Assembly (NCBI GenBank): GCA_938091165.1
Contig: CALKNK010000001.1
Coordinates: forward strand, 19,057-83,056
Reading direction: 5' to 3'
Source of the DNA: an uncultured Ilumatobacter sp.
GTDB lineage: Bacteria > Actinomycetota > Acidimicrobiia > Acidimicrobiales > Ilumatobacteraceae
DNA length: 64,000 bases
The notes beneath the pieces were generated by a model. It made no database searches. It was not told the DNA's origin and saw only the letters and a list, made by a program, of their open reading frames with translations. The position numbers and the translations under genes are program-made. Below, piece after piece: positions 23,139 through 32,786 of this stretch (within the stretch, counting starts at the first letter, position 1; every line of letters begins with the position of its first letter).

Positions 23139-25616
23139 ATGAGTGACGAGGAACTGTTCGGTGACCTTCCCCACCCGGCGGAGGTGCCGTCCGCCGGATC
23201 AGCCCAGCCCGGACCAACTGGGTCTCTCGGAGCGGAGAGCGCAACAGTCCCGCAGAGGCTGTCACCGTTCGCTCAAGGTCTCAATCCCGATCAGCTTGAT
23301 GCCGTGGTCCACCAAAGTGGGCCCTTGCTTGTGGTCGCCGGCGCCGGGTCGGGCAAGACGCGGGTGCTCACGCATCGCATTGCACACCTCATCCACATCG
23401 GTGTGCATCCGTCCAAAATCCTGGCGATCACGTTCACCAACAAAGCTGCCGCTGAAATGCGCGAACGAGTCGCCACGCTGGTCGGGCCGGTCGTCAAGAC
23501 GATGTGGATATCTACGTTCCACTCGGCATGCGTTCGTATCCTGCGTGCGAATTCCGAGGCGCTCGGCTACCCCCGACAGTTTTCGATCTACGACTCCGCT
23601 GACACTAATCGCCTTACCGGATACATCATCCGCGATCAGGGGCTCGACTCGAAGCGCTTCACTCCACGCGGTGTGCACGGCATCATCAGTAACTGGAAAA
23701 ATGAGCTTGTATCTCCGGCCGAGGCAGCAGACGGCGCTGGGAACATCTTCGACCGCAAGCACGCAGAGGTCTACGCCGAGTATCAGGCAAGACTTCTCAA
23801 GGCTGGTGCCATGGATTTTGATGATCTTTTGACCAAGACCGTCGAGCTGTTCACGAACTTCGGCGACATTCTCGAGCATTACCGCGAACGTTTCGTCCAC
23901 ATCCTCGTCGACGAATATCAGGACACTAATAACGCCCAGAACCAGATGGTGCTGATGCTTGCCGGTGGCCATAACAACGTCTGCGTTGTCGGTGACACCG
24001 ACCAGTCGGTCTATCGATTCCGTGGTGCTGATTTTCGCAACATCCTGCAGTTCGAGGAGGCGTTTCCTGACGTCACCACAGTGGTACTTGACCAGAATTA
24101 TCGCAGCACGCAGACGATCCTCGATGCAGCGAATTCGGTCATTGAGAACAACACTGAGCGCCGGCCAAAGTCGCTGTGGACCGATAGTGGTAACGGCGAA
24201 CGAATCCAGCGATATCACGCTGAAGACGAAGGTGACGAGGCCAATTGGGTGGCTGGCACGGCGAAACAGTTGCAACTTGATGCTGACGCGAATTTCCGCG
24301 ACATCGCCGTGCTGTACCGCACCAACGCACAGAGCCGGGTCATCGAAGAAGCGTTCATGCGTCAAGGGATCCCGTACAAGGTGGTGGGAGGCACTCGGTT
24401 CTATGACCGGCGTGAAGTAAAAGACGCTATGGCCTATTTGCGTGCGGTCGTCAACCCCGCTGACGAGGTCAGTCTGAAGCGGATTCTGAACGTTCCGAAG
24501 CGAGGTATCGGCGATACCAGCTTGGCCAAACTCGACGCGTATGCCGCCGCTGAGGGCATCGGGTTTGCCAACGCTCTACGGCGATGCGAAGAAGCAGGTG
24601 TGAGCGGCCCAGCGCTCCGTGGTATCGGTAAGTTTGTGGAACTGATCGACGGTATGACCGGCATGGTTGACGACGATCAGTACGGCCCGGCGGACATTCT
24701 CCAGTTGGCTCTCGATGGGTCGGGCTACTTTGCTGAGCTCGAAGCCGAAGATTCTGTCGAAGCACACACCCGCCTTGAAAACATGGGGGAATTGATCGGG
24801 TCCGCCCGCGAGTTCACCGTGATTTCTGAGTTTATGGAGCAAGTAGCGCTCGTTGCCGACACTGACGACTTGCCAGAGGGTGAGGTCGAAGACATGGCGA
24901 TTCTCATGACGTTGCACTCGGCGAAGGGCCTTGAGTTTCCTGTCGTGTTTCTTGCCGGCGTCGAAGAGGGCATCTTCCCGCACATCCGTTCGCTTACCGA
25001 ACCAATCGAAATGGAAGAGGAGCGTCGCCTCGCGTATGTCGGCATTACGCGTGCAATGAATCGCCTGTACATGAGCCATGCGTGGAGCCGGCAGTTGTTT
25101 GGGTCCACGCAGTACAACCCGCCCTCGCGGTTCTTCGACGAGATCCCTGAGGGGTTGATCGAGGCGAGCGGCAACGTAAGTGGCCGCTCCAGATATGGGC
25201 GTCAGAATTTTCGGTCAAGCTACGGTGGCGGCTCCAGCAGCGGTCGGCCTGATCGCGAAGAGTCCAGGAGCGAGTCGTCTGATATGCCGCCGCCGTACCT
25301 GCGTGCGGTGGACGATGAGATGCCAGGGCGCGACATCAATGCTGATGTACAAGAGGCCAAGCAGGCCCAAGACGCACATCGTGATCGGGTCGTCGAAGCG
25401 GCGATGCAGTTTGCAAAAAAGCATGCCCCTGAGCCGTCGAACAGTCACGAACTTGGGCTTCACATCGGCGACGGTGTCGAGCATCCCAGCTTTGGTGCAG
25501 GGGTGATCATCGACATCTCCGGTGAGGGCGAAAAGGCTGAGGCCACTATCAACTTCACTGGAACGGGCACCAAGCACCTCTCGCTGGCCTGGGCGCCGCT
25601 CAAGAAGATCGGGTGA
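23139..25616 (+). CDS. pcrA: ATP-dependent DNA helicase PcrA/UvrD
   Basis: An 825-residue superfamily 1A helicase. Motif I is 'VAGAGSGKTRVLTHRI' (about 66-81), motif Ia 'AITFTNKAAAEMRERV', motif II 'LVDEYQDTNNAQ', motif III 'VGDTDQSVYRFRGAD', motif IV 'LDQNYRST', motif V 'TLHSAKGLEFPVVFLAGVEE' and motif VI 'YVGITRAMNRL'. The C-terminal end 'GVEHPSFGAGVIIDISGEGE' is the RNA-polymerase-binding Tudor-like module of PcrA. It unwinds DNA in excision repair and restrains recombination. The N-terminal 45 residues are an unstructured leader. Confidence 0.95.
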   Translation: MSDEELFGDLPHPAEVPSAGSAQPGPTGSLGAESATVPQRLSPFAQGLNPDQLDAVVHQSGPLLVVAGAGSGKTRVLTHRIAHLIHIGVHPSKILAITFTNKAAAEMRERVATLVGPVVKTMWISTFHSACVRILRANSEALGYPRQFSIYDSADTNRLTGYIIRDQGLDSKRFTPRGVHGIISNWKNELVSPAEAADGAGNIFDRKHAEVYAEYQARLLKAGAMDFDDLLTKTVELFTNFGDILEHYRERFVHILVDEYQDTNNAQNQMVLMLAGGHNNVCVVGDTDQSVYRFRGADFRNILQFEEAFPDVTTVVLDQNYRSTQTILDAANSVIENNTERRPKSLWTDSGNGERIQRYHAEDEGDEANWVAGTAKQLQLDADANFRDIAVLYRTNAQSRVIEEAFMRQGIPYKVVGGTRFYDRREVKDAMAYLRAVVNPADEVSLKRILNVPKRGIGDTSLAKLDAYAAAEGIGFANALRRCEEAGVSGPALRGIGKFVELIDGMTGMVDDDQYGPADILQLALDGSGYFAELEAEDSVEAHTRLENMGELIGSAREFTVISEFMEQVALVADTDDLPEGEVEDMAILMTLHSAKGLEFPVVFLAGVEEGIFPHIRSLTEPIEMEEERRLAYVGITRAMNRLYMSHAWSRQLFGSTQYNPPSRFFDEIPEGLIEASGNVSGRSRYGRQNFRSSYGGGSSSGRPDREESRSESSDMPPPYLRAVDDEMPGRDINADVQEAKQAQDAHRDRVVEAAMQFAKKHAPEPSNSHELGLHIGDGVEHPSFGAGVIIDISGEGEKAEATINFTGTGTKHLSLAWAPLKKIG

Positions 25617-25672
25617 ATGATCTCGTCAAGAAGATCGGGTCAGACGGTGCCGTATCTGGCAGAATTACAGAT

Positions 25673-26101
25673 GTGAAGGCAGCAATTTTGGTTGAGAGCT
25701 TGTCCGGCAATACGTGGAAGGCGGCCGAAAACGTTGCCGAGTTACTGCAGCAAGAGCGGTGGACCATCACGGGTCTGTCTAAGGTTAAGCATCCCGACCA
25801 CCAGTCAATTCACGAAGCGAACCTTGTCCTCGTTGGGACCTGGGTGCACGGAGCGTTCCTGTTCGGCCAGGCGCCATGGGCCGCCAACGGCATAGCGAAC
25901 CTTCCCGCAATGCGCGGTAAGAAAGCTGCTGCGTTCTGCACGTTTGCTCTCGACCCTGGTCGCAGCCTGGACAAGCTTACGAACGTTCTCGGCGAAACCG
26001 GCGCCTACGTCATCGGCGGGCTAGCGATGAGTCGGAGCAAACTCGACCAGCACAGCGAAGAGTTCGCTGACCGTCTCCTCGGCGCGACCGCGGAAGCCTG
26101 A
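25673..26101 (+). CDS. Flavodoxin-like protein
   Basis: About 142 residues with a flavodoxin fold: 'VKAAILVESLSGNTWKAAE' gives the phosphate-binding loop (Ser-x-x-Gly-Asn-Thr), and 'LVLVGTWVHGAFLFGQAP' and 'KKAAAFCTFALDPGRS' fit the second and third FMN loops. Start placed at GTG 25673; the frame is open back to 25613, overlapping the helicase stop, but that extension repeats the helicase 3' end (see findings) and does not look conserved. It could be an electron carrier or a menaquinone-linked flavodoxin. Confidence 0.7.
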   Translation: MKAAILVESLSGNTWKAAENVAELLQQERWTITGLSKVKHPDHQSIHEANLVLVGTWVHGAFLFGQAPWAANGIANLPAMRGKKAAAFCTFALDPGRSLDKLTNVLGETGAYVIGGLAMSRSKLDQHSEEFADRLLGATAEA

Positions 26102-26115
26102 TCCTGGGTTGGCGT

Positions 26116-26649
26116 TCAGAGCGCCGCATTGCTGGTAACACCGCTGAGATCGATCGATAGTAATCGTTTGTTTTCGACGACGGGATTTACGCCTCGAGGA
26201 GGAGGTGACAGTTCGCTCACATCGATGGTGTTGCCATCGCAATCGGTAAACCGGCGCGTCCCCTTACCGTCGCTGTCACGTACCTGCTCGACAACACAGC
26301 TTCCGTCGCCGCCAGCCGGGTAGGCGTAGTACACGACCCAGCCGACTGCGGGGTCATCGCCAGTGTGATCAAGCACGATGGTGCGCTCCCCGTCGGTGGT
26401 GCCAAGGCCCGGGAAAAGAATGGGTCCCTTGTCGACGATCTCGTCGGCAACGTTGGTCACGCTGCCGACACGCAAGATCGACGGGGCAAGCCGATCAGAC
26501 GTTGCCGTGTCACCGCGCGAGATAAACGCAGCGAATCCCCACAGCATCAGCCCGATCAGGCCAAGAACCGCAAGCCCGCCCAAGTTAGGGAGAATCGCAC
26601 GCGTCCACGGCGATCGAATCTTGACTGGCTTGTCGTTCACCTTCGCCAC
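26116..26649 (-). CDS. Membrane-anchored protein of unknown function
   Basis: About 177 residues: a short cytoplasmic N-terminus, one transmembrane helix ('NLGGLAVLGLIGLMLWGFAA') and an extracytoplasmic domain containing 'PGLGTTDGERTIVLDH', 'GWVVYYAYPAGGDGSCVVEQ' and 'RRFTDCDGNTIDVSEL'. Two Cys are present but no Cys-x-His pairs, so a Rieske cluster is not supported even though the end is reminiscent of one. Start at GTG 26649 chosen because the frame upstream is Arg/Pro-rich and atypical. Divergent from the B12-binding gene. Confidence 0.65.
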   Translation of the reverse strand: MAKVNDKPVKIRSPWTRAILPNLGGLAVLGLIGLMLWGFAAFISRGDTATSDRLAPSILRVGSVTNVADEIVDKGPILFPGLGTTDGERTIVLDHTGDDPAVGWVVYYAYPAGGDGSCVVEQVRDSDGKGTRRFTDCDGNTIDVSELSPPPRGVNPVVENKRLLSIDLSGVTSNAAL

Positions 26650-26789
26650 CGTCCCAGTCTGCCGCCCCCAGACCGTTTCGCGTCGGCGGGGAAACGGACT
26701 GGGCCTGGTCCAAGTCCACCTGCGCAGGGTCAGAGCTGTCTCGGGTCGGTTAGTGGAACACGGCACACGGGGCATAAGGTTCGGAACTT

Positions 26790-27194
26790 GTGAAGCGCCC
26801 GTACCGCATCGTTGTTGCCAAGCCCGGCCTGGACGGCCATGATCGTGGCGCCAAGACCATCACACGCGCCCTCCGGGACCACGGCTTCGAAGTCATCTAC
26901 ACCGGTCTGCACCAGACGCCCGAACAGATCGCAGAAACCGTGTTGCAAGAAGATGCAGACGGCGTCGGCCTCTCGCTTCTCTCCGGCGCACATCTCACGC
27001 TCTTTCCGCGCGTGATGGAAGAGCTTCGCAATCGTGACTTGGGCGACGTGCTCGTATTCGGAGGCGGAGTCATCCCCGATGCCGACGCACGTGCGCTGCA
27101 AGAGCAGGGCGTCGCACAAATTTTTGGTCCCGGATCGTCACTAAAAGCAATTGGCGAGTGGCTCGAAACGGCCTTAGATGAGACCGAAATCTGA
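26790..27194 (+). CDS. Cobalamin-binding small subunit of an acyl-CoA mutase
   Basis: A 134-residue B12-binding domain: 'VVAKPGLDGHDRGAKTITRA' holds the Asp-x-His-x-x-Gly motif whose His ligates cobalt, followed by 'GLSLLSGAHLTLFP' and 'VLVFGGGVIPDADA', the second and third binding loops. It matches the separate C-terminal half of methylmalonyl-CoA or isobutyryl-CoA mutase; the large catalytic subunit is not in the window. The neighbouring sucCD fits propionate entry via succinyl-CoA. Starts with GTG 26790. Confidence 0.9.
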   Translation: MKRPYRIVVAKPGLDGHDRGAKTITRALRDHGFEVIYTGLHQTPEQIAETVLQEDADGVGLSLLSGAHLTLFPRVMEELRNRDLGDVLVFGGGVIPDADARALQEQGVAQIFGPGSSLKAIGEWLETALDETEI

Positions 27195-27249
27195 TACGAA
27201 CACCGCATTCGCCACCCAACCGCACACATGAAAGAGAGGGGACCCCACC

Positions 27250-28395
27250 GTGGATCTCTTTGAATATCAGGGCAAGCAATACTTCGCCCGCTATGACATT
27301 CCGGTCAGCCCTGGAGGCCCTGCAGACACCGTCGATGAGGCGGTGAAGGAAGCCGCGTCCGCTGGTTACCCTGTTGTCGTCAAGGCACAGGTGCAAGTCG
27401 GAGGCCGCGGTAAGGCCGGTGGCATCAAGTTGGCCGACAACGAAACTGAAGTGCGAGAGCACGCCGGCAATATCTTAGGCATGGACATTAAGGGCCATGT
27501 TGTGCGTCGCCTTTGGGTCGAGGCTGCATCTGATATTGACGAGGAGTACTACGTATCTTTCACCCTTGACCGCAGCGAAAAGAAGCACCTCATGATGCTG
27601 TCACGCGAAGGGGGCGTCGAAATTGAGGTCGTGGCAGAAGAGAACCCTGATGCGATCGTCAAGCTCCACATCGACCCCGTTGACGGCCTGTCCGAGGCCA
27701 TCGCCCGTCAGGCTTGCATCAATGCCAAGCTCCCCGACCGGGCGATAAACGGCGCGACCGACATCCTCGTCAAGCTGTATCGATGCTACGACGAGGGTGA
27801 TTGCGACCTCGCCGAAATCAACCCGTTGATTCTCAAGCCGACCGGTGAAGTGCACGCCCTTGATGCCAAGGTCACTCTCGACGGCAACGCTGAGTTCCGT
27901 CACCCCGAGTGGGACGCTTTCCGCGGTCTCACTGAGATGGACGACCGCGAGAAGATGGCAGCTGAAAGGGACCTGCAATACATCGGTCTTGACGGCACGG
28001 TTGGCATCATCGCAAACGGCGCCGGGCTTGCAATGTCGACGCTCGACGTCGTCAATCAAGTTGGCGGTTCAGCCGCGAACTTTCTCGACATCGGCGGCGG
28101 CGCCAATGCCGACGTCATGGCGGGCGCACTAGAAGTCATCAACTTCGACGAGAACGTCAAGTCGATCTTCATCAACATCTTCGGCGGTATCACCCGAGGT
28201 GAAGAAGTTGCCAAAGGCATTGTCGAGGCAATGGGTCGCGTTGACCTCAAAGCTCCGATTGTGATCCGCCTCGATGGCACCAACGCTGAGGAGGGTCGCC
28301 AGATTCTCGTCGATGCAGGCATTCCGGAAGACAAGCTCCGCTCGGAGCCGACCATGCTCGAAGCTGCTCGTGCAGCTGTCGCGCTCGCAAGCTGA
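27250..28395 (+). CDS. sucC: Succinyl-CoA ligase beta subunit
   Basis: A 381-residue SucC. The N-terminal ATP-grasp ('VDLFEYQGKQYFARYDIPVS', 'VKAQVQVGGRGKAGGIKLA') and the C-terminal CoA-ligase domain ('DIGGGANADVMAGALEVI', 'INIFGGITRGEEVAKGI', 'VIRLDGTNAEEGRQIL') are complete. With SucD it converts succinyl-CoA to succinate with nucleotide triphosphate formation. Starts at GTG 27250 after AGAGAGGGGA. Followed 9 nt later by sucD. Confidence 0.96.
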   Translation: MDLFEYQGKQYFARYDIPVSPGGPADTVDEAVKEAASAGYPVVVKAQVQVGGRGKAGGIKLADNETEVREHAGNILGMDIKGHVVRRLWVEAASDIDEEYYVSFTLDRSEKKHLMMLSREGGVEIEVVAEENPDAIVKLHIDPVDGLSEAIARQACINAKLPDRAINGATDILVKLYRCYDEGDCDLAEINPLILKPTGEVHALDAKVTLDGNAEFRHPEWDAFRGLTEMDDREKMAAERDLQYIGLDGTVGIIANGAGLAMSTLDVVNQVGGSAANFLDIGGGANADVMAGALEVINFDENVKSIFINIFGGITRGEEVAKGIVEAMGRVDLKAPIVIRLDGTNAEEGRQILVDAGIPEDKLRSEPTMLEAARAAVALAS

Positions 28396-28404
28396 GGTAT
28401 TGAC

Positions 28405-29301
28405 ATGGCAATTTTTGTTGACGAAAACACAAAAGTCCTTGTGCAAGGACTCACGGGCGGACAAGGCAAATACCACGGCCTCCGCAATCGTGATTATGGC
28501 ACCCAGGTTGTCGGGGGTGTCACGCCCGGCAAAGGCGGCCAGGACGTCGAGGGTATTCCGATCTTCAATTCGGTCGCCGAAGCCGTTGCGGTAACCGGTG
28601 CAAACGCGTCGTTCGCGGCCGTCCCGCCGAAATTCGCTTCTGGCGCAATCATGGAGGCGGCCGAAGCAGGAATTGGATTCGTCGTTTGTATCACCGAGGG
28701 CATTCCCGCCCAAGATGAGGCCAAGGTTTTCAACCGCCTGGTTCGTGACTTCCCCGGAACCCGTCTACTTGGCCCGAACTGCCCCGGCATCATTAGCCCT
28801 GGCAAATGCAACATCGGCATCACCGCTGGTGAGATTGCTCAAAACCCGACCGGTAGTGGCCCTAACGTTGGCATCGTGAGCCGCTCGGGCACGCTCACCT
28901 ACCAGGCATTGTACGAGCTCAAGCAGCGTGGCATCGGCGTGTCGACCTGCGTGGGTATCGGTGGCGACCCGGTGCCCGGCACCAACTTCATTGACTGTCT
29001 CTCAGAGTTTCAGAACGACCCCGAGACGCATGCAATCATGATGCTCGGTGAGATTGGCGGCTCGGCTGAAGAAGAAGCAGCCGATTATATTTCGGCCAAC
29101 GTCACCAAGCCGATGAGCGCATACATAGCGGGAGTAACCGCTCCGGCCGGCAAGAAAATGGGCCATGCCGGCGCCATTGTCTCTGGGAACAAGGGGACCG
29201 CTCAGGGCAAGATGGCTGCGCTCGCCACTGCTGGCGTGAGGGTCGGTCTCAATCCGACTGAAGCCGGTGAACTCATGGCGGAGATTGTCGCCACCTTCTA
29301 G
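28405..29301 (+). CDS. sucD: Succinyl-CoA ligase alpha subunit
   Basis: A 298-residue SucD. The CoA-binding Rossmann domain begins 'ILVQGLTGGQG'-like ('KVLVQGLTGGQGKYHGLRN') and has 'LGPNCPGIISPGKCNIGI' and 'VGIVSRSGTLTYQA'. The phosphohistidine is in 'KMGHAGAIVSGNKGTAQGKM' near residue 253. Forms an operon with sucC, ending at a likely terminator at 29351-29367. Confidence 0.96.
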   Translation: MAIFVDENTKVLVQGLTGGQGKYHGLRNRDYGTQVVGGVTPGKGGQDVEGIPIFNSVAEAVAVTGANASFAAVPPKFASGAIMEAAEAGIGFVVCITEGIPAQDEAKVFNRLVRDFPGTRLLGPNCPGIISPGKCNIGITAGEIAQNPTGSGPNVGIVSRSGTLTYQALYELKQRGIGVSTCVGIGGDPVPGTNFIDCLSEFQNDPETHAIMMLGEIGGSAEEEAADYISANVTKPMSAYIAGVTAPAGKKMGHAGAIVSGNKGTAQGKMAALATAGVRVGLNPTEAGELMAEIVATF

Positions 29302-29350
29302 TTTCCGGCGAAGGTATGTGGAAGTAACGCACACTGTGCGCAATGACCAC

Positions 29351-29367
29351 ATGCCTTCGGCATTTTT
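29351..29367 (+). terminator. Rho-independent terminator after sucCD
   Basis: Short hairpin ATGCC-TTC-GGCAT running into TTTTC, 50 nt after the sucD stop and just before the convergent gene at 29377. Confidence 0.55.
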
Positions 29368-29376
29368 CGGATCAGG

Positions 29377-29934
29377 TCACGGCGCCGGCGGATGCGGGGG
29401 TGTGTCGTCAGCTGGGGGCGGCGGGGGAGGATTGGCATCGCTGCTGCTCCCGCTGAAGCTCTCCTTGATTTTGTTGATGTCGGTGAGATCTGACAGTTCG
29501 CCACCCGACGCCCGGAAGTTGAGAAAGGCTCCCGCGGCGGCGACGAGGCCGGAGATCACCGAGACGATCATGCCGAACCCTCGCCCGACGTTGCCGCCCG
29601 CAGCCTCGATGATGTCTTTGCCCTCGATTGGATTGAAAATGAAGCGGAACAACAACAGAAGAGCCGCGAGTGCAGTTGCGGCGAGAAGGATAAGAGGCCA
29701 CGGTAGGCCCCTTTTGTCCATCGTCTCGGAGGCGAGCAGGAACGTAATGATTGCGCTGGCGATGAACAGAAGCCAGGGAATCGTCCCGGTAAAAAAGAAG
29801 TCAAATGCGTTGCCACCGGAGTCAGAAAAGCCGAGAACGGACACAGTGGTCCAATTGAAAAGTCCGAATACGGCGACGCCCCCACCGCCTCCAATGACCA
29901 GCCAGTCAGAGCTCTTGAAGTCACTGAAGTTCAC
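29377..29934 (-). CDS. Four-helix membrane protein with proline-rich tail
   Basis: About 185 residues. Four hydrophobic segments ('WLVIGGGGGVAVFGLFNW', 'FFFTGTIPWLLFIASAIITF', 'WPLILLAATALAALLLLFRF', 'GFGMIVSVISGLVAAAGAFL') are followed by a cytoplasmic tail ending in runs of Pro. Start at GTG 29934 is fixed by AGGAG 7 nt upstream. No enzyme motif. This kind of small membrane protein commonly lies beside purH in actinobacteria, but its function is unknown. Confidence 0.75.
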   Translation of the reverse strand: MNFSDFKSSDWLVIGGGGGVAVFGLFNWTTVSVLGFSDSGGNAFDFFFTGTIPWLLFIASAIITFLLASETMDKRGLPWPLILLAATALAALLLLFRFIFNPIEGKDIIEAAGGNVGRGFGMIVSVISGLVAAAGAFLNFRASGGELSDLTDINKIKESFSGSSSDANPPPPPPADDTPPHPPAP

Positions 29935-30071
29935 GTCGTTCTCCTCTCGTGGCCCTGATTTGTTCAGGGTCAACCTGATGCTCAATGACCGTAGCCTTTT
30001 AAATCGGAGCAGATCTGAGTATTCCAACCAGTGTTGCGGAACGGCGAACTCCTCAGGCCTACGATCATGCC

Positions 30072-31640
30072 GTGCCTACCGCTCTGATCTCCGTGTACGA
30101 CAAGACCGGTGTCGTCGAATTCGCTCAGTCGCTTAGCCAACTTGGGTGGTCGCTGATCTCCAGCGGGGGAACTGCTCGGGCCATTGCTGACGCCGGAATT
30201 CCAGTCACTGACGTTGCTGATGTCACCGGTGTTCCCGCAATTTTGGGTCACCGTGTTGTCACGTTGCACCCGAAGATCCACGGCGGCATTCTGGCGGACC
30301 CAACCAATGCCGAGCATGTTGCTGACATGGATGAGTACGGCATCAAGCCATTCGATCTCGTCGTCGGCAACCTTTATCCATTCGGGCAGAGCCCTAACGA
30401 CTTTGAGCACGGTTCTGGCGAAGCTGTTGAGATGATCGATATCGGTGGCCCAGCAATGGTCCGCGCAGCAGCAAAAAACCATGCACACGTTGCAGTCGTC
30501 GTCGACCCCAAGAACTATCGCCCCGTCATTGACGAACTTCGCTCAGAGGGCGTCTTGAGTGAGGCCACCCGGCGTCGGCTCGCCCGTGCAGCGTTTGCGC
30601 ACACTGCTGCGTACGACGCATCGATCGTCACCTGGTTCGACGACACCGATCCCGATCTTGCTAACGAGTCCCTCACGGTTGAAGAGGTTGACACCGCTGG
30701 AGCGCTGCCGGCCTCAATCCATTTGGCACTGTCGAACGCGCAGTCGTTACGTTATGGAGAGAATCCTCATCAGGAGGGTGCTCGTTATCGCCAAGCCGGT
30801 GCGACCAGCTGGTGGGATTCAATGACGCAATACGGCGGCAAGGCGTTGAGCTACCTCAACCTGTACGACACCGAGGCCGCATGGCGACTCGTTCATCGGT
30901 TCGACGACCCGGCCTGTGTCGTGGTGAAACATGCAAATCCATGTGGTGTGGCGATCGCCAATGACATCGCCACAGCGTACGTACGAGCCCATGCCTGCGA
31001 CCCGATCAGCGCTTTTGGTGGCATCGTCGCTGTCAACCGCACGGTCACCAACGAGATGGCTGTCGCGCTTGGTGACGTGTTCACTGAAGTTGTGGTCGCT
31101 CCAGGTTTCGACACCGACGCCCTAGTCACGCTTTCGGCGAAGAAGAACCTCCGGGTTATCGCTGCCAATGCGCCTTCTCCGTTGCCGTTCGATGTCCGCC
31201 CCATTGACGGCGGCCTGCTCGTGCAGCAGCCTGACCCGGTCGACATGCGGTCTGACGCGTGGCGTGTGGTCACATCAGTGCAGCCGACCGAGGGGCAGTG
31301 GGCAGATATGGAGTTCGCCTGGATTGTGTGCGCTTCGGTCGCCAGCAACGCAATCGTCTACACGAAGGACCAGCAGGCTTTCGGGATTGGTGCCGGACAG
31401 CAGAATCGTCTCGACTCTGCACGAATTGCCGCGCGGCGAGCCGAAGGGCGCGCATCGGGTGGCGCGTGCGCGAGTGATGCCTTCTTTCCTTTTCGTGACG
31501 GACTTGATGCAACGGCTGAAGCCGGTGTGTCGTGCATCATCCAACCTGGTGGATCGATGCGTGACGACGAGGTCATCGCTGCTGCTGATGAGCGTGGCCT
31601 CGCCATGGTCTTCACCGGTCAGCGCCACTTCCGCCATTGA
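30072..31640 (+). CDS. purH: Bifunctional AICAR formyltransferase/IMP cyclohydrolase PurH
   Basis: A 522-residue PurH, the last two steps of IMP synthesis. The N-terminal cyclohydrolase domain has '[18 protein letters not shown]', '[20 protein letters not shown]', '[17 protein letters not shown]' and '[16 protein letters not shown]'. The C-terminal transformylase has '[16 protein letters not shown]', '[14 protein letters not shown]' (catalytic Lys-His), '[13 protein letters not shown]' and the end '[14 protein letters not shown]'. Starts at GTG 30072. Divergent from the membrane protein gene. Confidence 0.96.
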   Translation: MPTALISVYDKTGVVEFAQSLSQLGWSLISSGGTARAIADAGIPVTDVADVTGVPAILGHRVVTLHPKIHGGILADPTNAEHVADMDEYGIKPFDLVVGNLYPFGQSPNDFEHGSGEAVEMIDIGGPAMVRAAAKNHAHVAVVVDPKNYRPVIDELRSEGVLSEATRRRLARAAFAHTAAYDASIVTWFDDTDPDLANESLTVEEVDTAGALPASIHLALSNAQSLRYGENPHQEGARYRQAGATSWWDSMTQYGGKALSYLNLYDTEAAWRLVHRFDDPACVVVKHANPCGVAIANDIATAYVRAHACDPISAFGGIVAVNRTVTNEMAVALGDVFTEVVVAPGFDTDALVTLSAKKNLRVIAANAPSPLPFDVRPIDGGLLVQQPDPVDMRSDAWRVVTSVQPTEGQWADMEFAWIVCASVASNAIVYTKDQQAFGIGAGQQNRLDSARIAARRAEGRASGGACASDAFFPFRDGLDATAEAGVSCIIQPGGSMRDDEVIAAADERGLAMVFTGQRHFRH

Positions 31641-31862
31641 TCTCGTAATCAACGTTAAGGGGCAAGAGTTTTAGTGCCATCCCCTGCGCTCTTTCAGTGC
31701 GACCCTAAAAGTTCTCAAAGAATCTCGAATTTTTAACTGCGGTAGCGGCTCGGACCGGCACAGTCCGCGATGTGATCAGTCACTCGGAACAACCTCTCAA
31801 TCGACCAAATCTGGGTCAACTGAAACCCGAATGAGAAACTGATCCGGACTACCCTGCCCTGG

Positions 31863-32270
31863 ATGGATAAGATTCTGAACCTAAAGTTCTGGTACTGGCT
31901 TGGCACAATCGCAACTGCGGTTGGCGGAGGACTCGTTATGGGATTCTTCGCCGAAACCAGTGCCGGAGCGGCCTGGGGAAAACCGGCACCGGAAATCGCC
32001 ATCACTTACGAGCGTTTGAATGGATACAAGATTCTGGGGATTGCCGGAATCATGATCGCGATTGGCCTCATCGCAAAGGGGCGAGATTTCGCAAAGCTCG
32101 CCGCATCTGTTGGCGGCGTCATGCTGCTCGTATTCGTCGGCCACGCCTTTTATGGCGACGCACGGGGTTACGTCTCATCATGGGCCGAATATCTTCCCCA
32201 ACTGATCATCTCCCTACTGATCTTGGTCAGCGCCACCCGGGAATTACGGCAGCAACCCTCCGATAAGTGA
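31863..32270 (+). CDS. Four-helix membrane protein of unknown function
   Basis: A 135-residue protein with about four membrane helices ('FWYWLGTIATAVGGGLVMGF', 'ILGIAGIMIAIGLIAKG', 'LAASVGGVMLLVFVGHAFYG', 'YLPQLIISLLILVSATRELR'). Short, charged loops. No family recognised. Its own promoter must lie in the 220 bp after purH, where I see nothing else. Confidence 0.65.
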   Translation: MDKILNLKFWYWLGTIATAVGGGLVMGFFAETSAGAAWGKPAPEIAITYERLNGYKILGIAGIMIAIGLIAKGRDFAKLAASVGGVMLLVFVGHAFYGDARGYVSSWAEYLPQLIISLLILVSATRELRQQPSDK

Positions 32271-32706
32271 CGCCCCAGCGTCACCGAACCCGGAAGTAGG
32301 TCGAGCGATATGGGATGGCTCGATAGCAGCTCCAATTAGCGGGTCCGTAGTTGCCAGCAGCGTCGAGGTTGCTCACGACGAAACCTGAGCACGGAAGTCG
32401 TTGCCCTGAGGACGGTGGCCCCTGCGGTAGCGTCGTGCTATGGGCAGCGGGACTCTGGGTGCTCGCCTCCGGACCTGGCGACTGCGACTCGGGCTCTCAC
32501 GCGAATCAAACCCCGTGTGCGGACCGAGCAACGAAGACATCGCCCGTGAGCAGTCCTTCGCGCAAGCGCGACTCAGGAATGAGCACGGAAGTTTTTGCTT
32601 TGAGGACGGTGGCGTCGAATAGGCAGGAGACACTCCGCAGCAGATGCCGTGACAGGTGCCGTGGTAGATGTTTGTGCAGTTCTCGCGGACTTCTTTCGTA
32701 AATTTC

Positions 32707-32746
32707 GTAACCCCGTAACCCCGTAACCCCGTAACCCCGTAGCCCC
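32707..32746. repeat. Tandem array of an 8-bp unit (5 copies)
   Basis: Four exact copies of GTAACCCC followed by GTAGCCCC. Located inside repeat copy 1 at the same relative place where copy 2 has a different 9-bp array. Looks like slippage-prone satellite DNA. Confidence 0.9.
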
Positions 32747-32766
32747 ACCCGGTAGTACCACCAGGG

Positions 32767-32786
32767 AGGGGGGTCGCACCCCCCCT
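32767..32786 (+). terminator. G6/C6 hairpin at the end of repeat copy 1
   Basis: AGGGGGG-TCGCA-CCCCCC(C)T forms a strong stem without a T-run. It may end a transcript of the repeat element or simply be part of it; the corresponding end of copy 2 (41352-41370) also has a G-run facing a C-run. Confidence 0.4.

Noticed and set aside
23262..24365. Antisense frame of 367 codons opposite pcrA
   Set aside because: The plus-strand gene has every helicase motif; the antisense protein has none.
26116..26649. Rieske iron-sulfur protein
   Set aside because: Only isolated Cys residues and no Cys-x-His pairs, so no cluster can be supported.
32440..32622. 60-codon plus-strand ORF inside repeat copy 1
   Set aside because: Covers the second core of the noncoding repeat and is not preserved in copy 2.
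32707..32746. CRISPR-like array
   Set aside because: The units are 8 bp with no spacers; it is a simple satellite. The same holds for 41421-41455.
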